Positions 25,296 to 34,183 of a DNA stretch of 40,707 nt are shown here, piece after piece. This DNA is from Candidatus Omnitrophota bacterium. GTDB lineage: Bacteria; Omnitrophota; Gorgyraeia; Gygaellales; Profunditerraquicolaceae. The first letter of the stretch is position 1; each line of letters begins with the position of its first letter. The position numbers were made by a program, and so were the translations under genes. The stretch lies in the NCBI GenBank assembly GCA_016867115.1, contig VGKG01000009.1:1-40707 (forward strand), read 5' to 3'. Below the pieces are notes generated by a model. That model made no database searches, was not told where the DNA came from, and saw only the letters and a list, made by a program, of their open reading frames with translations.

Positions 25296-26057
25296 ATGCT
25301 TATCGATACCCATTGCCACCTTGATTTTCCGGAATATGACCCTGACCGGGACGAGGTGATCAGTAGGGCGCAAAGAGAAGGCGTTGGATGCATCATCAAT
25401 ATCGGCTCAAGCCTCCAAGGCTCGCGCCGCTCTTTGGAGCTTGCCGGGAATTACGAAAGCATATACGCGACTGTCGGGATGCACCCCCACGAGGCGGACA
25501 AGTTCGAAGCGAAAGACGCGGCTTTATTAAAAGGGCTGGCCGGGGATGAGAAGGTCGTGGCGATCGGCGAGGTAGGGCTGGATTATTACAAGGGCTATTC
25601 TCGGCCCGAGAACCAGAAACCGCTCTTTCTGTCTTTAGTGAAACTGGCCAAGGAGCTGAATCTGCCTTTAGTCATCCACAGCCGCCAGGCGCCGCAAGAG
25701 ACGCTGGATATCCTCAGGCCATTTCTGCCGCACAAAGTCGTGGTGCATTGTTTTTCTCAGGACGAAGCCTTTCTGAAAGAGTGCCTGGATCTTGGCTTCT
25801 TTGTCTCTTTCACCTGTAATATTACTTATAAAAAGGCGCAGAACTTAAGGGACCTGGTCAGGATTACGCCCCTGGAGCGCCTTTTTCTTGAAACAGACGC
25901 GCCGTTTTTGCCCCCTGAAAACCTGCGCGGCAGGCGCAACGAACCGCTTCATGTTAAAGAGCTGGCCGAGGAAATAGCCAGGATCAAAGAAATAGGCCTT
26001 GAAGAGATCGCACGTATCACCACGCAGAACGCACAACAATTCTTTAATCTAAGATGA
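25296..26057 (+). CDS. tatD: TatD-family metal-dependent DNase
   Basis: A 253-residue TIM-barrel hydrolase. Metal ligands are seen in DTHCHLDFPEYD (H6, H8), GEVGLDYYK, VIHSRQA, VVHCFSQ and LETDAPFL. TatD-type enzymes act as 3'-5' exonucleases or DNases in repair. Ends overlapping the DUF362 gene by 4 nt (ATGA). Confidence 0.94.
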   Translation: MLIDTHCHLDFPEYDPDRDEVISRAQREGVGCIINIGSSLQGSRRSLELAGNYESIYATVGMHPHEADKFEAKDAALLKGLAGDEKVVAIGEVGLDYYKGYSRPENQKPLFLSLVKLAKELNLPLVIHSRQAPQETLDILRPFLPHKVVVHCFSQDEAFLKECLDLGFFVSFTCNITYKKAQNLRDLVRITPLERLFLETDAPFLPPENLRGRRNEPLHVKELAEEIARIKEIGLEEIARITTQNAQQFFNLR

Positions 26058-27175
26058 ACGCTCAGGTTTCGTTGGTCAGATGCCAGAATTACGCGCCTTC
26101 CTTTGTGCAGGGCTCTGTCAGAAAGGCAACCGACCTTCTCGGCGGGATAACCGGAATTATTAAGCCGGCCAGCCGCGTACTGCTTAAGCCCAATCTCTTG
26201 ATGGGGATAGAGCCGGAACGCGGCGTGACCACTCACCCCGAGGTGGTCAGGCAGGTGATCCGGCTTTTAAAAGAGATTGATTGCAAGGTCCTTGTCGGCG
26301 ACAGCCCCAGTGTCTGGGGCGACGAGATCGAGAATATCGACCGCGTCTATGACCTTACGGGGATGAAGCGGCTTTGCGCCGAGGAGGGCGTAGAGCTGGT
26401 CAGGTTCAGCCGCCGCAGGATACGCCGGAAGTTCCCTTTGACTGCCTGGCTTGACGAATGCGACCACCTGGTAAGCATACCGAAGTTTAAGACGCACAAT
26501 CTTACCACCCTTACCGGAGCGATAAAGAATCTTTTCGGGCTGGTCTGCGGCACGTATAAGACGGAGATCCATAAGAATTATTTTGAGGCAGAAGATTTTG
26601 CCCGGGCCCTCGTCGATATCTACGAAGAAGCGCAGCCCAGCCTTACGATCGTGGACGGTATTATTGCGATGGAGGGAGAGGGGCCGGCAACCGGCGGAAA
26701 ATTGCGCAGCCTCGGCCTGGTCCTGGCAGGAAAGGACGCTGTCGCGCTTGATGCGGTAATGGCCAGGATCATGGGCATAGAACCGATGGATCTTTTAACC
26801 GTAAGAGAAGCGGCTTTACGCGGCTTAGGGGAGGCAGGCCTTAAAAGAATCACCTGTCTCGGGGAGAGATTAGAAGACCTAAAGATTGAACCGTTTTTGC
26901 TGCCTCCGCCTTCGCTGTTAAGGAGCAGGATTCCGCGGCCCGTAGTCAACCTGGCAAAAAGGCTGATCAGGTATTATCCCTGCCTCGAGGCTGATAATTG
27001 CGTAGCCTGCGCCACCTGCATTAAGGCCTGCCCGCAGAATGCCATTACCTTGAAGGGCCGCCGTGTTTCTTTTAACTATTCCCGCTGCATCGCCTGTTTT
27101 TGCTGTCAGGAAGTCTGCCCGCATGCGGCGATCAAGATAAGAAGAAGCGCGCTTGCCAGATGGATCGGCTTATGA
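26054..27175 (+). CDS. DUF362 protein with two [4Fe-4S] ferredoxin sites
   Basis: A 373-residue protein. The DUF362 domain covers about 1-300, with LKPNLLMGIEPERGVTTHPE and PKFKTHNLTTLTGAIKNLFG. A C-terminal 2x[4Fe-4S] domain has CVACATCIKACP and CIACFCCQEVCP. Family members are probable iron-sulfur oxidoreductases or maturation factors of unknown reaction. Anaerobic lifestyle is suggested but not shown. Shares the ATGA overlap with the next TPR gene. Confidence 0.85.
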   Translation: MNAQVSLVRCQNYAPSFVQGSVRKATDLLGGITGIIKPASRVLLKPNLLMGIEPERGVTTHPEVVRQVIRLLKEIDCKVLVGDSPSVWGDEIENIDRVYDLTGMKRLCAEEGVELVRFSRRRIRRKFPLTAWLDECDHLVSIPKFKTHNLTTLTGAIKNLFGLVCGTYKTEIHKNYFEAEDFARALVDIYEEAQPSLTIVDGIIAMEGEGPATGGKLRSLGLVLAGKDAVALDAVMARIMGIEPMDLLTVREAALRGLGEAGLKRITCLGERLEDLKIEPFLLPPPSLLRSRIPRPVVNLAKRLIRYYPCLEADNCVACATCIKACPQNAITLKGRRVSFNYSRCIACFCCQEVCPHAAIKIRRSALARWIGL

Positions 27176-27780
27176 GCAGGAACAGCGAGTTTAGCGAATT
27201 AAGGTTTAAACTGGATGAAGCGATCACCTACGGCACAAAGAAGGAGGCCATGCAGCTGGCTAAGGAGGGTCTGAGGGAGGCAGAAGAAAAGGGGCTTGCA
27301 GGGGAGATCGAGTATTTTAAGGGCCAGATCGGCCTTATCAATGAGCAGTTCAGTGCCGCGATAGAGCATTTTGACGCGGCTATAAAATATAACCCCGCAG
27401 ACGGCGCTTCCTACAATGACCGCGCGCTTTGCATGGTGGAATTAGGGTTCATTGACGAGGCATTTGATTACTTCGACCGCGGCATCAAGGTTGAGCCGGA
27501 CTACGCCACAATTTACCATAATAAAGGCTGGCTCCTGAATAATATCGGCAGGCATATCGAGGCGATAGAATATTTCAAAAAGGCCCTTTCGCTTGAACCG
27601 GGCAGGGCGGTGACCTACGACAACCTGGCAGATGCGCTTTATAATTTGGGGGATTACGAGGGCGCTCTGGCCGCTTATCGCAGGGTGTTTGAATTATTAA
27701 AGCCCGGATGCTGCAAAGAGATAAGGCAAGAGATCAGCCTTAAGATGAAAGAGATCGAGAAACGGCTCTCCGGGAGATGA
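27172..27780 (+). CDS. tetratricopeptide repeat protein
   Basis: A 202-residue protein with about three or four TPR units from residue 45 to 180, for example AIEHFDAAIKYNPADGASYN, EAFDYFDRGIKVEPDYATIY and AIEYFKKALSLEPGRAVTYD. Such repeats form protein-binding scaffolds; no enzyme domain or signal peptide is visible. The ATG at 27172 overlaps the preceding stop; the frame is open further upstream inside that gene, but a start there is unlikely. Confidence 0.85.
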   Translation: MSRNSEFSELRFKLDEAITYGTKKEAMQLAKEGLREAEEKGLAGEIEYFKGQIGLINEQFSAAIEHFDAAIKYNPADGASYNDRALCMVELGFIDEAFDYFDRGIKVEPDYATIYHNKGWLLNNIGRHIEAIEYFKKALSLEPGRAVTYDNLADALYNLGDYEGALAAYRRVFELLKPGCCKEIRQEISLKMKEIEKRLSGR

Positions 27781-27783
27781 AGA

Positions 27784-28824
27784 ATGAAGCTGATGACGAT
27801 CGCCTGGCGCAGGAATAAGATCAGGATCATAGATCAGACTAAGCTGCCGGCTAAATTGGCGTATCGGGATATCGGGGACCTCGGGGCGCTCTGGCAGGCG
27901 ATCAGGAAGATGCAGGTCCGGGGGGCGCCGGCCCTGGGCGCGGCAGCGGCCCTGGGGGCATACCTGGGGGTCAAGGATGTAAAGGCAAAAACCTTTCCGG
28001 AGTTTAAAAAAAGGCTGGATGAGTGCGTGGCTTTTATAGGCTCGTCGCGTCCGACAGCAAGAAACCTCTTTTGGGGTCTTGAGCGGATGCAGAAGGAGGC
28101 CTTAAAGAATAAGGATAAAAGCATTCCGGCGCTAAAAAAGATACTCTTTGCGGAGGCGCTAAAAATAATCTCCGAAGATCAGATCGCCTGCCGCAGGATC
28201 GGCAAAATAGGCAGCCGCCTGATTAAAAAAGGGGACAGTATCATGACCGTCTGTAATGCCGGGGTCCTGGCAACCATAGACTACGGCACTGCCTTAGGCG
28301 TGATCTACCGGGCAGAGAAGCAGGGTAAAAGAGTGAAGGTTTACGCCTGCGAGACCAGGCCGCTTCTGCAGGGGGCGCGGCTGACTGTATGGGAGCTGAT
28401 GCGTAAGGGGGTTGATGTGACCTTAAACTGCGATAATATGGCGGCGGCCCTGATGGCCCAGGGCAAAGTTGATAAGGTTATTGCCGGTGCAGACCGTATT
28501 GCCGCAAACGGCGACACCGCGAATAAGATCGGCACCTACAGCCTTGCGGTCCTGGCGCAGCACCACAAAATACCCTTTTATATCGCAGCACCCCTCTCTA
28601 CTTTTGACATAAGCATTAAAAGCGGCAAAGGCATCCCGATTGAGCAGCGCGCAAGAGAAGAGGTGACCTCTGCCAGGCGCGTTAAAGTCTTTAATCCTGC
28701 CTTTGATGTCACGCCGCATCAGTTGATCACCGCGATCATCACGGATAAGGGGATTATCAGGCCCCCGTATATCCGGAATATTAAGAAGTTAATTTCAAAT
28801 GACAAATTAAAAATGTCAAAATAA
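27784..28824 (+). CDS. mtnA: methylthioribose-1-phosphate isomerase
   Basis: A 346-residue enzyme of the methionine salvage pathway, isomerising 5-methylthioribose 1-phosphate to the ribulose form. Motifs are QVRGAPALGAAAALGAY, the catalytic cysteine in MTVCNAGVLAT, ETRPLLQGARLTVWEL and GADRIAANGDTANKIGTY with the catalytic aspartate. The last residues (NDKLKMSK) and the stop codon come from a 7-nt word array, so the tail is probably not native. No other salvage genes are visible. Confidence 0.92.
   Translation: MKLMTIAWRRNKIRIIDQTKLPAKLAYRDIGDLGALWQAIRKMQVRGAPALGAAAALGAYLGVKDVKAKTFPEFKKRLDECVAFIGSSRPTARNLFWGLERMQKEALKNKDKSIPALKKILFAEALKIISEDQIACRRIGKIGSRLIKKGDSIMTVCNAGVLATIDYGTALGVIYRAEKQGKRVKVYACETRPLLQGARLTVWELMRKGVDVTLNCDNMAAALMAQGKVDKVIAGADRIAANGDTANKIGTYSLAVLAQHHKIPFYIAAPLSTFDISIKSGKGIPIEQRAREEVTSARRVKVFNPAFDVTPHQLITAIITDKGIIRPPYIRNIKKLISNDKLKMSK
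28796..28823 (+). repeat. 7-nt-period word array at the mtnA end
   Basis: Units CAAATGA, CAAATTA, AAAATGT, CAAAATA at 28796, 28803, 28810 and 28817. They encode the mtnA C-terminal tail and include part of its stop codon. The thiL ATG follows at 28827 with no ribosome-binding site. Confidence 0.65.
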
Positions 28825-28826
28825 AC

Positions 28827-29720
28827 ATGCTGATTAGTAAGCTGGGTGAGTTCGGGTTAATTGAACGGCTCAAGAAGAAGATCCGGGTTGATTCTTCGGT
28901 GATGAAGGGTATCGGAGATGATTGCGCGGTGCTTGAGTTTGACCGCAAGAATTATCTTTTAGCCACCTGCGATATGCTTATCGAAGGCGTGGATTTTACT
29001 CACCGCACCGACCCTTACCTGATCGGAAGAAAGGCCCTGGCAGTGTCTTTAAGCGATATCGCCGCCTGCGCCGGAAGAGCGCGCTATTGCCTTGTTTCTC
29101 TCGGGCTAGCCGCAAATACCCCGGTTTCATACGTGGACAGGCTCACCCGGGGCATACTGGACCTGGCCAAAAGATTCAGGGTCAATGTCGTAGGCGGAGA
29201 CTTAAGCCGGGCAGAGCAGCTCACTCTGGATGTCAGCGTCCTGGGGTTAGTAGAAAAAAATAACCTCACCTTAAGAAGAGGGGCAAAGAAGGGCGATATT
29301 ATTTTTGTTACCGGTGAGCTTGGCGGTTCGATCCGCGGGAAACACCTTAAGTTCACCCCGCGGCTGAAAGAGGCAAGGTTCCTGGTTGAGCACTTTAAGC
29401 CGCAGGCCATGATCGATATTTCCGATGGTTTAGCCCAGGACCTGGGGCACATCCTGAAAGAGGGCAATTCAGGCGCCTTTATTTATGAGGCATTAATCCC
29501 TTTATCCGGGGATGCGCGCAATTTAAAAGATGCGCTTTACGGCGGGGAAGACTTCGAGCTTCTTTTCACTTTGCCGCTTAAGAGCGCAAAGAGGCTCTTA
29601 AGGACGGATCACCGGTTTAAACCTATCGGTGAGATCACCGACAAAAAACACGGATTGACCCTGGTAAATAAGGCCGGCCGCTTGAGCCGTATTCCCATGA
29701 AAGGCTTCCGGCATTTTTGA
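28827..29720 (+). CDS. thiL: thiamine-monophosphate kinase
   Basis: A 297-residue kinase making thiamine diphosphate. The Mg-ATP motifs are MKGIGDDCAVLEFD, LLATCDMLIEGVDF, KALAVSLSDIAAC, VVGGDLSRA and MIDISDGLAQDL. It is slightly shorter than the usual 310-330 residues, but all motifs are complete. There is no obvious ribosome-binding site, since the word array occupies that position. The tsaE start follows within 3 nt. Confidence 0.93.
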   Translation: MLISKLGEFGLIERLKKKIRVDSSVMKGIGDDCAVLEFDRKNYLLATCDMLIEGVDFTHRTDPYLIGRKALAVSLSDIAACAGRARYCLVSLGLAANTPVSYVDRLTRGILDLAKRFRVNVVGGDLSRAEQLTLDVSVLGLVEKNNLTLRRGAKKGDIIFVTGELGGSIRGKHLKFTPRLKEARFLVEHFKPQAMIDISDGLAQDLGHILKEGNSGAFIYEALIPLSGDARNLKDALYGGEDFELLFTLPLKSAKRLLRTDHRFKPIGEITDKKHGLTLVNKAGRLSRIPMKGFRHF

Positions 29721-29722
29721 AG

Positions 29723-30190
29723 ATGCGTGTAATCTCCTGTTCGGTAAACGAGACAATAAAAGTAGGAAGCCTGATCGCAAAGAGCATTAAGCCGGGCGAT
29801 TGTGTCCTGTTATTCGGAGAGCTCGGTTCGGGCAAGACTGTCTTAGCAAAGGGGTTTGCCCGGGGGCTGGGTATTCCTTTAAAGAGGGTGATCAGCCCGT
29901 CATTTACGCTCATCCGCGAGCATAAAGGAAGGATCCCTTTTTATCACTTTGACCTTTACCGGCTTAAGAGTCCGCGGGATGTCTTAGGGCTGGGTTATGA
30001 GGAGTACATCTTAGGCGACGGCCTGACTCTCATCGAATGGGCAGACAGGTTAAAATACCTTTTGCCCAAAGAGTGCCTGAAAGTCAGATTATCCGTAAAG
30101 GGCGAAAACAAAAGAGAGCTTCTGATCAGCGCTTCAGGCAGCCGCTATAAGGAGGCTTTAAAGAGGCTACATGAAAATCTTAAGCATTGA
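29723..30190 (+). CDS. tsaE: TsaE, t6A tRNA modification ATPase
   Basis: A 155-residue P-loop ATPase for threonylcarbamoyladenosine synthesis at tRNA position 37. Walker A is GELGSGKT (32-39). SPSFTLIREHKG, YHFDLYRL and LTLIEWADRL follow, typical of TsaE. The ATG at 29723 is preferred over TTG at 29717. It overlaps tsaB by 20 nt, joining two partners of the same complex; TsaD is not in the window. Confidence 0.94.
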   Translation: MRVISCSVNETIKVGSLIAKSIKPGDCVLLFGELGSGKTVLAKGFARGLGIPLKRVISPSFTLIREHKGRIPFYHFDLYRLKSPRDVLGLGYEEYILGDGLTLIEWADRLKYLLPKECLKVRLSVKGENKRELLISASGSRYKEALKRLHENLKH

Positions 30191-30842
30191 TACTTCTACC
30201 GGATTCTTATGCCTCGGTATTTATGCCGACGGCAGAGAATATACCCTGCGGCTGGAAACTGGCAGGAAACTCTCCGGCCTGATAGCTGTTTATATAAAGA
30301 AGGCGCTTGAGAGCGCGGGGCTGGATATAAGAGAGATCGGCTATTTTGCCTGCGGCCTGGGGCCGGGTTCATTTACGGGCCTACGCATCGGAGTGGCGAC
30401 GGTAAAGGGCCTCTGCTATGCCTTAAAAAAGCCTCTTATCGCAATACCCAGCCTCGATCTTCTGGCTTACAACGCCGTTTCTCTGAAGGGCGCGGTTATT
30501 CCGGTTGTGGATGCGCGAAGAGCTTTGGTTTATTCCTGTATCTACCGCGCCAAAGACAATAAGGTCAAGAGGGCTTCCGATTACCTGCTCTTAACCCCGG
30601 ATAAACTCTTTAAAAAGATCAGGCCCGGTAGTATAATCTTAGGCGATGCCTTAGGCATTTATCAGGATAAGTTCATAAAGGGCGCCGGATGCGCGCGTTT
30701 TCTGGATAAGGATCACTGGTATCCTGAGCCGCACAATCTGATCCGGCTCTCCCTGGAGAAGGCAAGGCTGAGGCAGTTCAGCGATCCGGCAGGCGTCAAG
30801 CCGATCTATCTGTATGCGAAGGAGTGCCAGGTTAAAAAATAG
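30171..30842 (+). CDS. tsaB: TsaB, t6A complex subunit
   Basis: A 223-residue ASKHA-fold protein that binds TsaD and TsaE. ILSIDTSTGFLCLGIY begins the fold, and ACGLGPGSFTGLRIGVATVKGL is the family signature. PVVDARRALVYSCIY follows. Its TAG stop is the first unit of the next word array. Confidence 0.93.
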   Translation: MKILSIDTSTGFLCLGIYADGREYTLRLETGRKLSGLIAVYIKKALESAGLDIREIGYFACGLGPGSFTGLRIGVATVKGLCYALKKPLIAIPSLDLLAYNAVSLKGAVIPVVDARRALVYSCIYRAKDNKVKRASDYLLLTPDKLFKKIRPGSIILGDALGIYQDKFIKGAGCARFLDKDHWYPEPHNLIRLSLEKARLRQFSDPAGVKPIYLYAKECQVKK

Positions 30843-30876
30843 TAACTAGTAAACTAGTAACGAGTAACTAGTAATT
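30840..30876 (+). repeat. 7-8-nt word array between tsaB and alr
   Basis: TAGTAAC (30840), TAGTAAAC (30847), TAGTAACG (30855), AGTAAC (30863), TAGTAAT (30869): five imperfect tandem units, the first containing the tsaB stop. The alr ribosome-binding site AGGAGG follows immediately. Confidence 0.8.
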
Positions 30877-30893
30877 AGGAGGTTGTCGAAGAT

Positions 30894-32000
30894 ATGCGCT
30901 ATTACCGTCCCACGTGGGCTGAGATCGACCTCGGCAATCTTGCCCATAATTTCAGGCTGGTCAGAAAGACAGTGGGGGAAGAGGCCGGGATCATGGCTAC
31001 GGTCAAGGCCGATGCCTACGGCCACGGATTGATCCCGGTGGCAAAAAGATTAGTTTCCTGCGGCGCTGACTTTTTCGGAGTCGCCTCTATCGATGAAGGC
31101 ATAGCTTTGAGAAAAGCGGGGATCAGGCTTCCGGTCCTGGTCCTTGGCCTGATCATGAAAAAGGATTGCCACACCGCGCTAAAATACAACCTCACCCTCA
31201 CGGTCTGCGACCTTGAGCTGGCGAAGGCGTTAAATAACTGCGCCGGCAGGCTCGGCAGAAAGGCCAATCTCCATGTGAAGGTGGACACCGGAATGGGCAG
31301 GATCGGGATCCTGCATCAGGATGCCGAGGCGCTGGTGAAGAAGATGCACCGCCTGAAACACGCCAATATCGAGGGGATATTCACGCATTTTCCTTTTGCG
31401 GATATAAACCGGGGTTTTACGCATTACCAGATCTTTCTCTTTCATCGCCTCATCCACCGCTTAAAAAGGGCCGGTATCGATATACCGCTGGTGCACGCCG
31501 CAAACAGTATCGGCATCCTGGACTATAAAAAAAGCCACTTTAACATGGTCAGGCCCGGCCTCATCCTTTACGGATTAAGCCCGAAAGTTGGCCTGAAAGC
31601 CGACCTGCGGCCGGTCTTAAGCCTTAAGACAAGGGTTATCTTTGCCAAGAAGATGGCTAAAGGCTTTGGCATCAGCTACGGCCATGATTACGTCACCAGG
31701 CAGGATACCCGAATTGTCACTCTGCCTATCGGTTACGGAGACGGTTACCCGCGCAATCTCTCTAACATCGCTCCGGTCTTGATCTCCGGAAAGCGTTTTA
31801 AGATCGCCGGCAGGATCTGCATGGACCAGATCATGGTGGATGTGGGTAAACTTACAGTGAAGGCAGGCGATGAGGCGGTGTTGATCGGAACCCAGGCAAG
31901 AGGCAAGATAACTGCGGAAGAATTAGCCTCTCTGTCCGGTACTATTCCTTATGAGATCGTCTGCGGATTAGGAAGCCGCATCCCCAGGGTCTATGTTTAA
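30894..32000 (+). CDS. alr: alanine racemase
   Basis: A 368-residue fold-type III PLP racemase supplying D-alanine for peptidoglycan. The PLP lysine is K38 in TVKADAYGHG. The second-domain catalytic tyrosine is within GISYGHDYVTRQ; HVKVDTGMGRIG and PIGYGDGYPR are family motifs. Its stop overlaps the stop of the convergent lptG by 3 nt, with no terminator between. Confidence 0.95.
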   Translation: MRYYRPTWAEIDLGNLAHNFRLVRKTVGEEAGIMATVKADAYGHGLIPVAKRLVSCGADFFGVASIDEGIALRKAGIRLPVLVLGLIMKKDCHTALKYNLTLTVCDLELAKALNNCAGRLGRKANLHVKVDTGMGRIGILHQDAEALVKKMHRLKHANIEGIFTHFPFADINRGFTHYQIFLFHRLIHRLKRAGIDIPLVHAANSIGILDYKKSHFNMVRPGLILYGLSPKVGLKADLRPVLSLKTRVIFAKKMAKGFGISYGHDYVTRQDTRIVTLPIGYGDGYPRNLSNIAPVLISGKRFKIAGRICMDQIMVDVGKLTVKAGDEAVLIGTQARGKITAEELASLSGTIPYEIVCGLGSRIPRVYV

Positions 32001-33088
32001 GGAAGGCTGCGGATAAGCCGCAGGCTGTAGGAGAGGGCGACTGCGTGGCTAAGCGAGGCAGCCACCAGCGCAGGCAGAACGCTCCTTCCTAAGGCGACGC
32101 AGACCGCCGTCAGAAGATAATACAGGACTCCCACTACGATGCACAATCCCACCGAAGCAAGCCCCGTTGCGCGTTTCCGGAGTATCAGCGAAAAAGGGAT
32201 CCCCAGAAGCACGATGACGAAGCTGGTCAGCGGCATAGTAAAGCGCTGGTAAAGTTCAAGCTTTGCATTGCGGATTATCGAACTTGCTCCGCTGCGCGAT
32301 AATTTCCAGATGTATTCGTCAAGCTCTGCGATACGCATCAGCTCCGGACGCTGCCGCTGGTTGATGAAGTCCTGAGGAGTCTCGGGGATGGCCATGATCT
32401 CTTCGTCGTAATACTGCGGCTCCTGGATCACCTGCCCGTTTTTGTCGAAATTATAGGTAAGGCACTGGTAGAACTTCCAGAGGCTGTTTTCGTATATACC
32501 TCTATTAGCGACGATCTTCTTTAAGACGTTTTGGTGCTCATCCTGCTCCAGGATCACGATGTTCTCCATGACATTCTGGTCCGGGATGAACTTATTTACA
32601 AAGAAGAGCCTGTTCTTCAGGCCGTAAAGGGTCAGGCTGTAGATCGCCTCAGCGCTTTTTTCTTTCTTTGCCCCGTCTTCGATCTGCCCCTTTAGCTTCT
32701 GGGTCACGCTGATCGACTGGGGGACAAAGCGGTCATTTATCCAGAAGGCAAAGAGGCTGATCACGCAGGCGAACACGATCACCGTCTTTGCGATATCGTA
32801 AATACTCAGGCCCGATGAGCGCATGGCGATGATCTCGTTATCGTGGTTGAGCTTTCCGAAGGAATAAAGGGTGCTCAAGAGGCAGGCAAAGGGTGAGACC
32901 TGCACGAACATGATCGGCAGGTTCCAGAGGTAATAACGGACGAGGAGCGCTAAAGGCGTATGGTGTTTCAGGATATCCTCCAGGTGCGAGAGGATATCGA
33001 TCACGATATAGAGGAAAAGAAAGATGAAGATGCAGCAGATGAAGATAGAGACGATGGATTTAAGTATGTAACGGTCTAAGATGCGCAT
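31997..33088 (-). CDS. lptG: LptG-family LPS export permease
   Basis: A 363-residue YjgP/YjgQ permease with three N-terminal membrane segments (about 10-35, 55-80 and 100-120), a periplasmic beta-jellyroll region (about 125-280) and three C-terminal segments (about 285-360). The N-terminal pattern RYILKSIVSIFICC and NHDNEIIAMRSSG is typical. With LptF and LptB it forms the ABC exporter that extracts lipopolysaccharide. It overlaps lptF by 13 nt. I assign G rather than F from the order; F and G are hard to separate by eye. No lptB is in the window. Confidence 0.88.
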   Translation of the reverse strand: MRILDRYILKSIVSIFICCIFIFLFLYIVIDILSHLEDILKHHTPLALLVRYYLWNLPIMFVQVSPFACLLSTLYSFGKLNHDNEIIAMRSSGLSIYDIAKTVIVFACVISLFAFWINDRFVPQSISVTQKLKGQIEDGAKKEKSAEAIYSLTLYGLKNRLFFVNKFIPDQNVMENIVILEQDEHQNVLKKIVANRGIYENSLWKFYQCLTYNFDKNGQVIQEPQYYDEEIMAIPETPQDFINQRQRPELMRIAELDEYIWKLSRSGASSIIRNAKLELYQRFTMPLTSFVIVLLGIPFSLILRKRATGLASVGLCIVVGVLYYLLTAVCVALGRSVLPALVAASLSHAVALSYSLRLIRSLP

Positions 33089-34182
33089 AATTTATACATG
33101 AGCGTTGCCCCGATCAGTCCGAAGAGGATGTTCGGGATCCACATAGCCAGCACCGGGTTCACAAACCCGCGGATACCGAGGGCCTCGCAGCCGATGAGGA
33201 GCGGATAATATGCCGCCATGATCAGCACTGCCATGCCGATATTGATGGATTTTTCCCTGCGGCGGGTGATCAGCGCAAGAGAGGAGCCGATCAGGATAAA
33301 GACGATGCAGGAGAAGGCAAGGACCAGCTTTTCATTGATCTGCGTGATCAGGGGAGTAGGGTCGACTCCTTCACTTTTCAGGCGGCGGATCTCGCTCCTT
33401 AGCTCATGGATGGTCATTTCTTTGGTTTTCTTATCGATCTTCTCCTTGCCCCTTGCCTCAGCGAGGTTCAGGCTCATGAAATAGGTCTTAAAGTTCAGCT
33501 TGTAGAAGTTTGCCGGATTCTCGGGGTCGGGTTCATCGCTTGTGCCGTCCATAAGTTTGAGCTTTACCGTGCTTTTTTCCCGGTCGGCGATGAACTCGCC
33601 TGACTTTGCCACGATAGTGCGGGTGGGTTTTCCTTCGCCCTGGGGTTCGTAGATGCGCACATTGTGGAGCTTATTTTTTTTTGAATCTACGCGGTAGATA
33701 AAGAGGATGTATTTCTCAAAGGAGTTGATAAATACCCCCTCTTCGAAGGCAGCCGTCGGGTTTTTGATGCCGATATCGATCAGGGTCTTGCGGTAGGCGT
33801 AATGCGCATAACTTGCAGCGCGGTCGTTGAAGATGACGAGGGCCAAGCTTAGGATCAGCCCGATGAGGATGAGCGGCAGGACCAGGCGAAAGAAGTTTAT
33901 TCCGCTTGCGCGGATGGCGATGATCTCATTGTCGCTTGAGAGCCTTCCCAGGGAGAGGAGTGTTGCGATCAGCACGGCGATGGGCAGGGCGTAGGTGATG
34001 ATGTAGGGCGCCATAAGAAAAAAGATCTTAAAGACGCTTAAAATATCCACGCCCTTGTTGATCACCAGGTCCGCGATCTTGTTGAGGTTGCCTACCAGGA
34101 CCATGATAAAGCTGAGCACCCCGAGGGTCAGGAAAAGCGGGCCGCAGAACTCTTTCAGGAAGTAATCGCGCAGTATTTTCAT
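33076..34182 (-). CDS. lptF: LptF-family LPS export permease
   Basis: A 368-residue paralogue of the downstream gene: LRDYFLKEFCGPLFLTLGVL at the start, LSSDNEIIAIRASGINFFRL before membrane segment 3, a periplasmic domain and three C-terminal segments. It pairs with LptG in the LPS exporter. Start ATG is preceded by a short gap (1 nt) from comF, so comF, lptF and lptG probably share one transcript. The two permeases signal an LPS-bearing outer membrane. Confidence 0.88.
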   Translation of the reverse strand: MKILRDYFLKEFCGPLFLTLGVLSFIMVLVGNLNKIADLVINKGVDILSVFKIFFLMAPYIITYALPIAVLIATLLSLGRLSSDNEIIAIRASGINFFRLVLPLILIGLILSLALVIFNDRAASYAHYAYRKTLIDIGIKNPTAAFEEGVFINSFEKYILFIYRVDSKKNKLHNVRIYEPQGEGKPTRTIVAKSGEFIADREKSTVKLKLMDGTSDEPDPENPANFYKLNFKTYFMSLNLAEARGKEKIDKKTKEMTIHELRSEIRRLKSEGVDPTPLITQINEKLVLAFSCIVFILIGSSLALITRRREKSINIGMAVLIMAAYYPLLIGCEALGIRGFVNPVLAMWIPNILFGLIGATLMYKLCAS

Positions 34183-34183
34183 A

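Noticed and set aside
28827-28829. Leaderless start of thiL
   Set aside because: No -10 or -35 box is visible at the expected distance; only the word array lies there.
30840-30876. CRISPR-like repeats in word arrays
   Set aside because: Units are only 7-8 nt without spacers of constant length, so these are not CRISPR.
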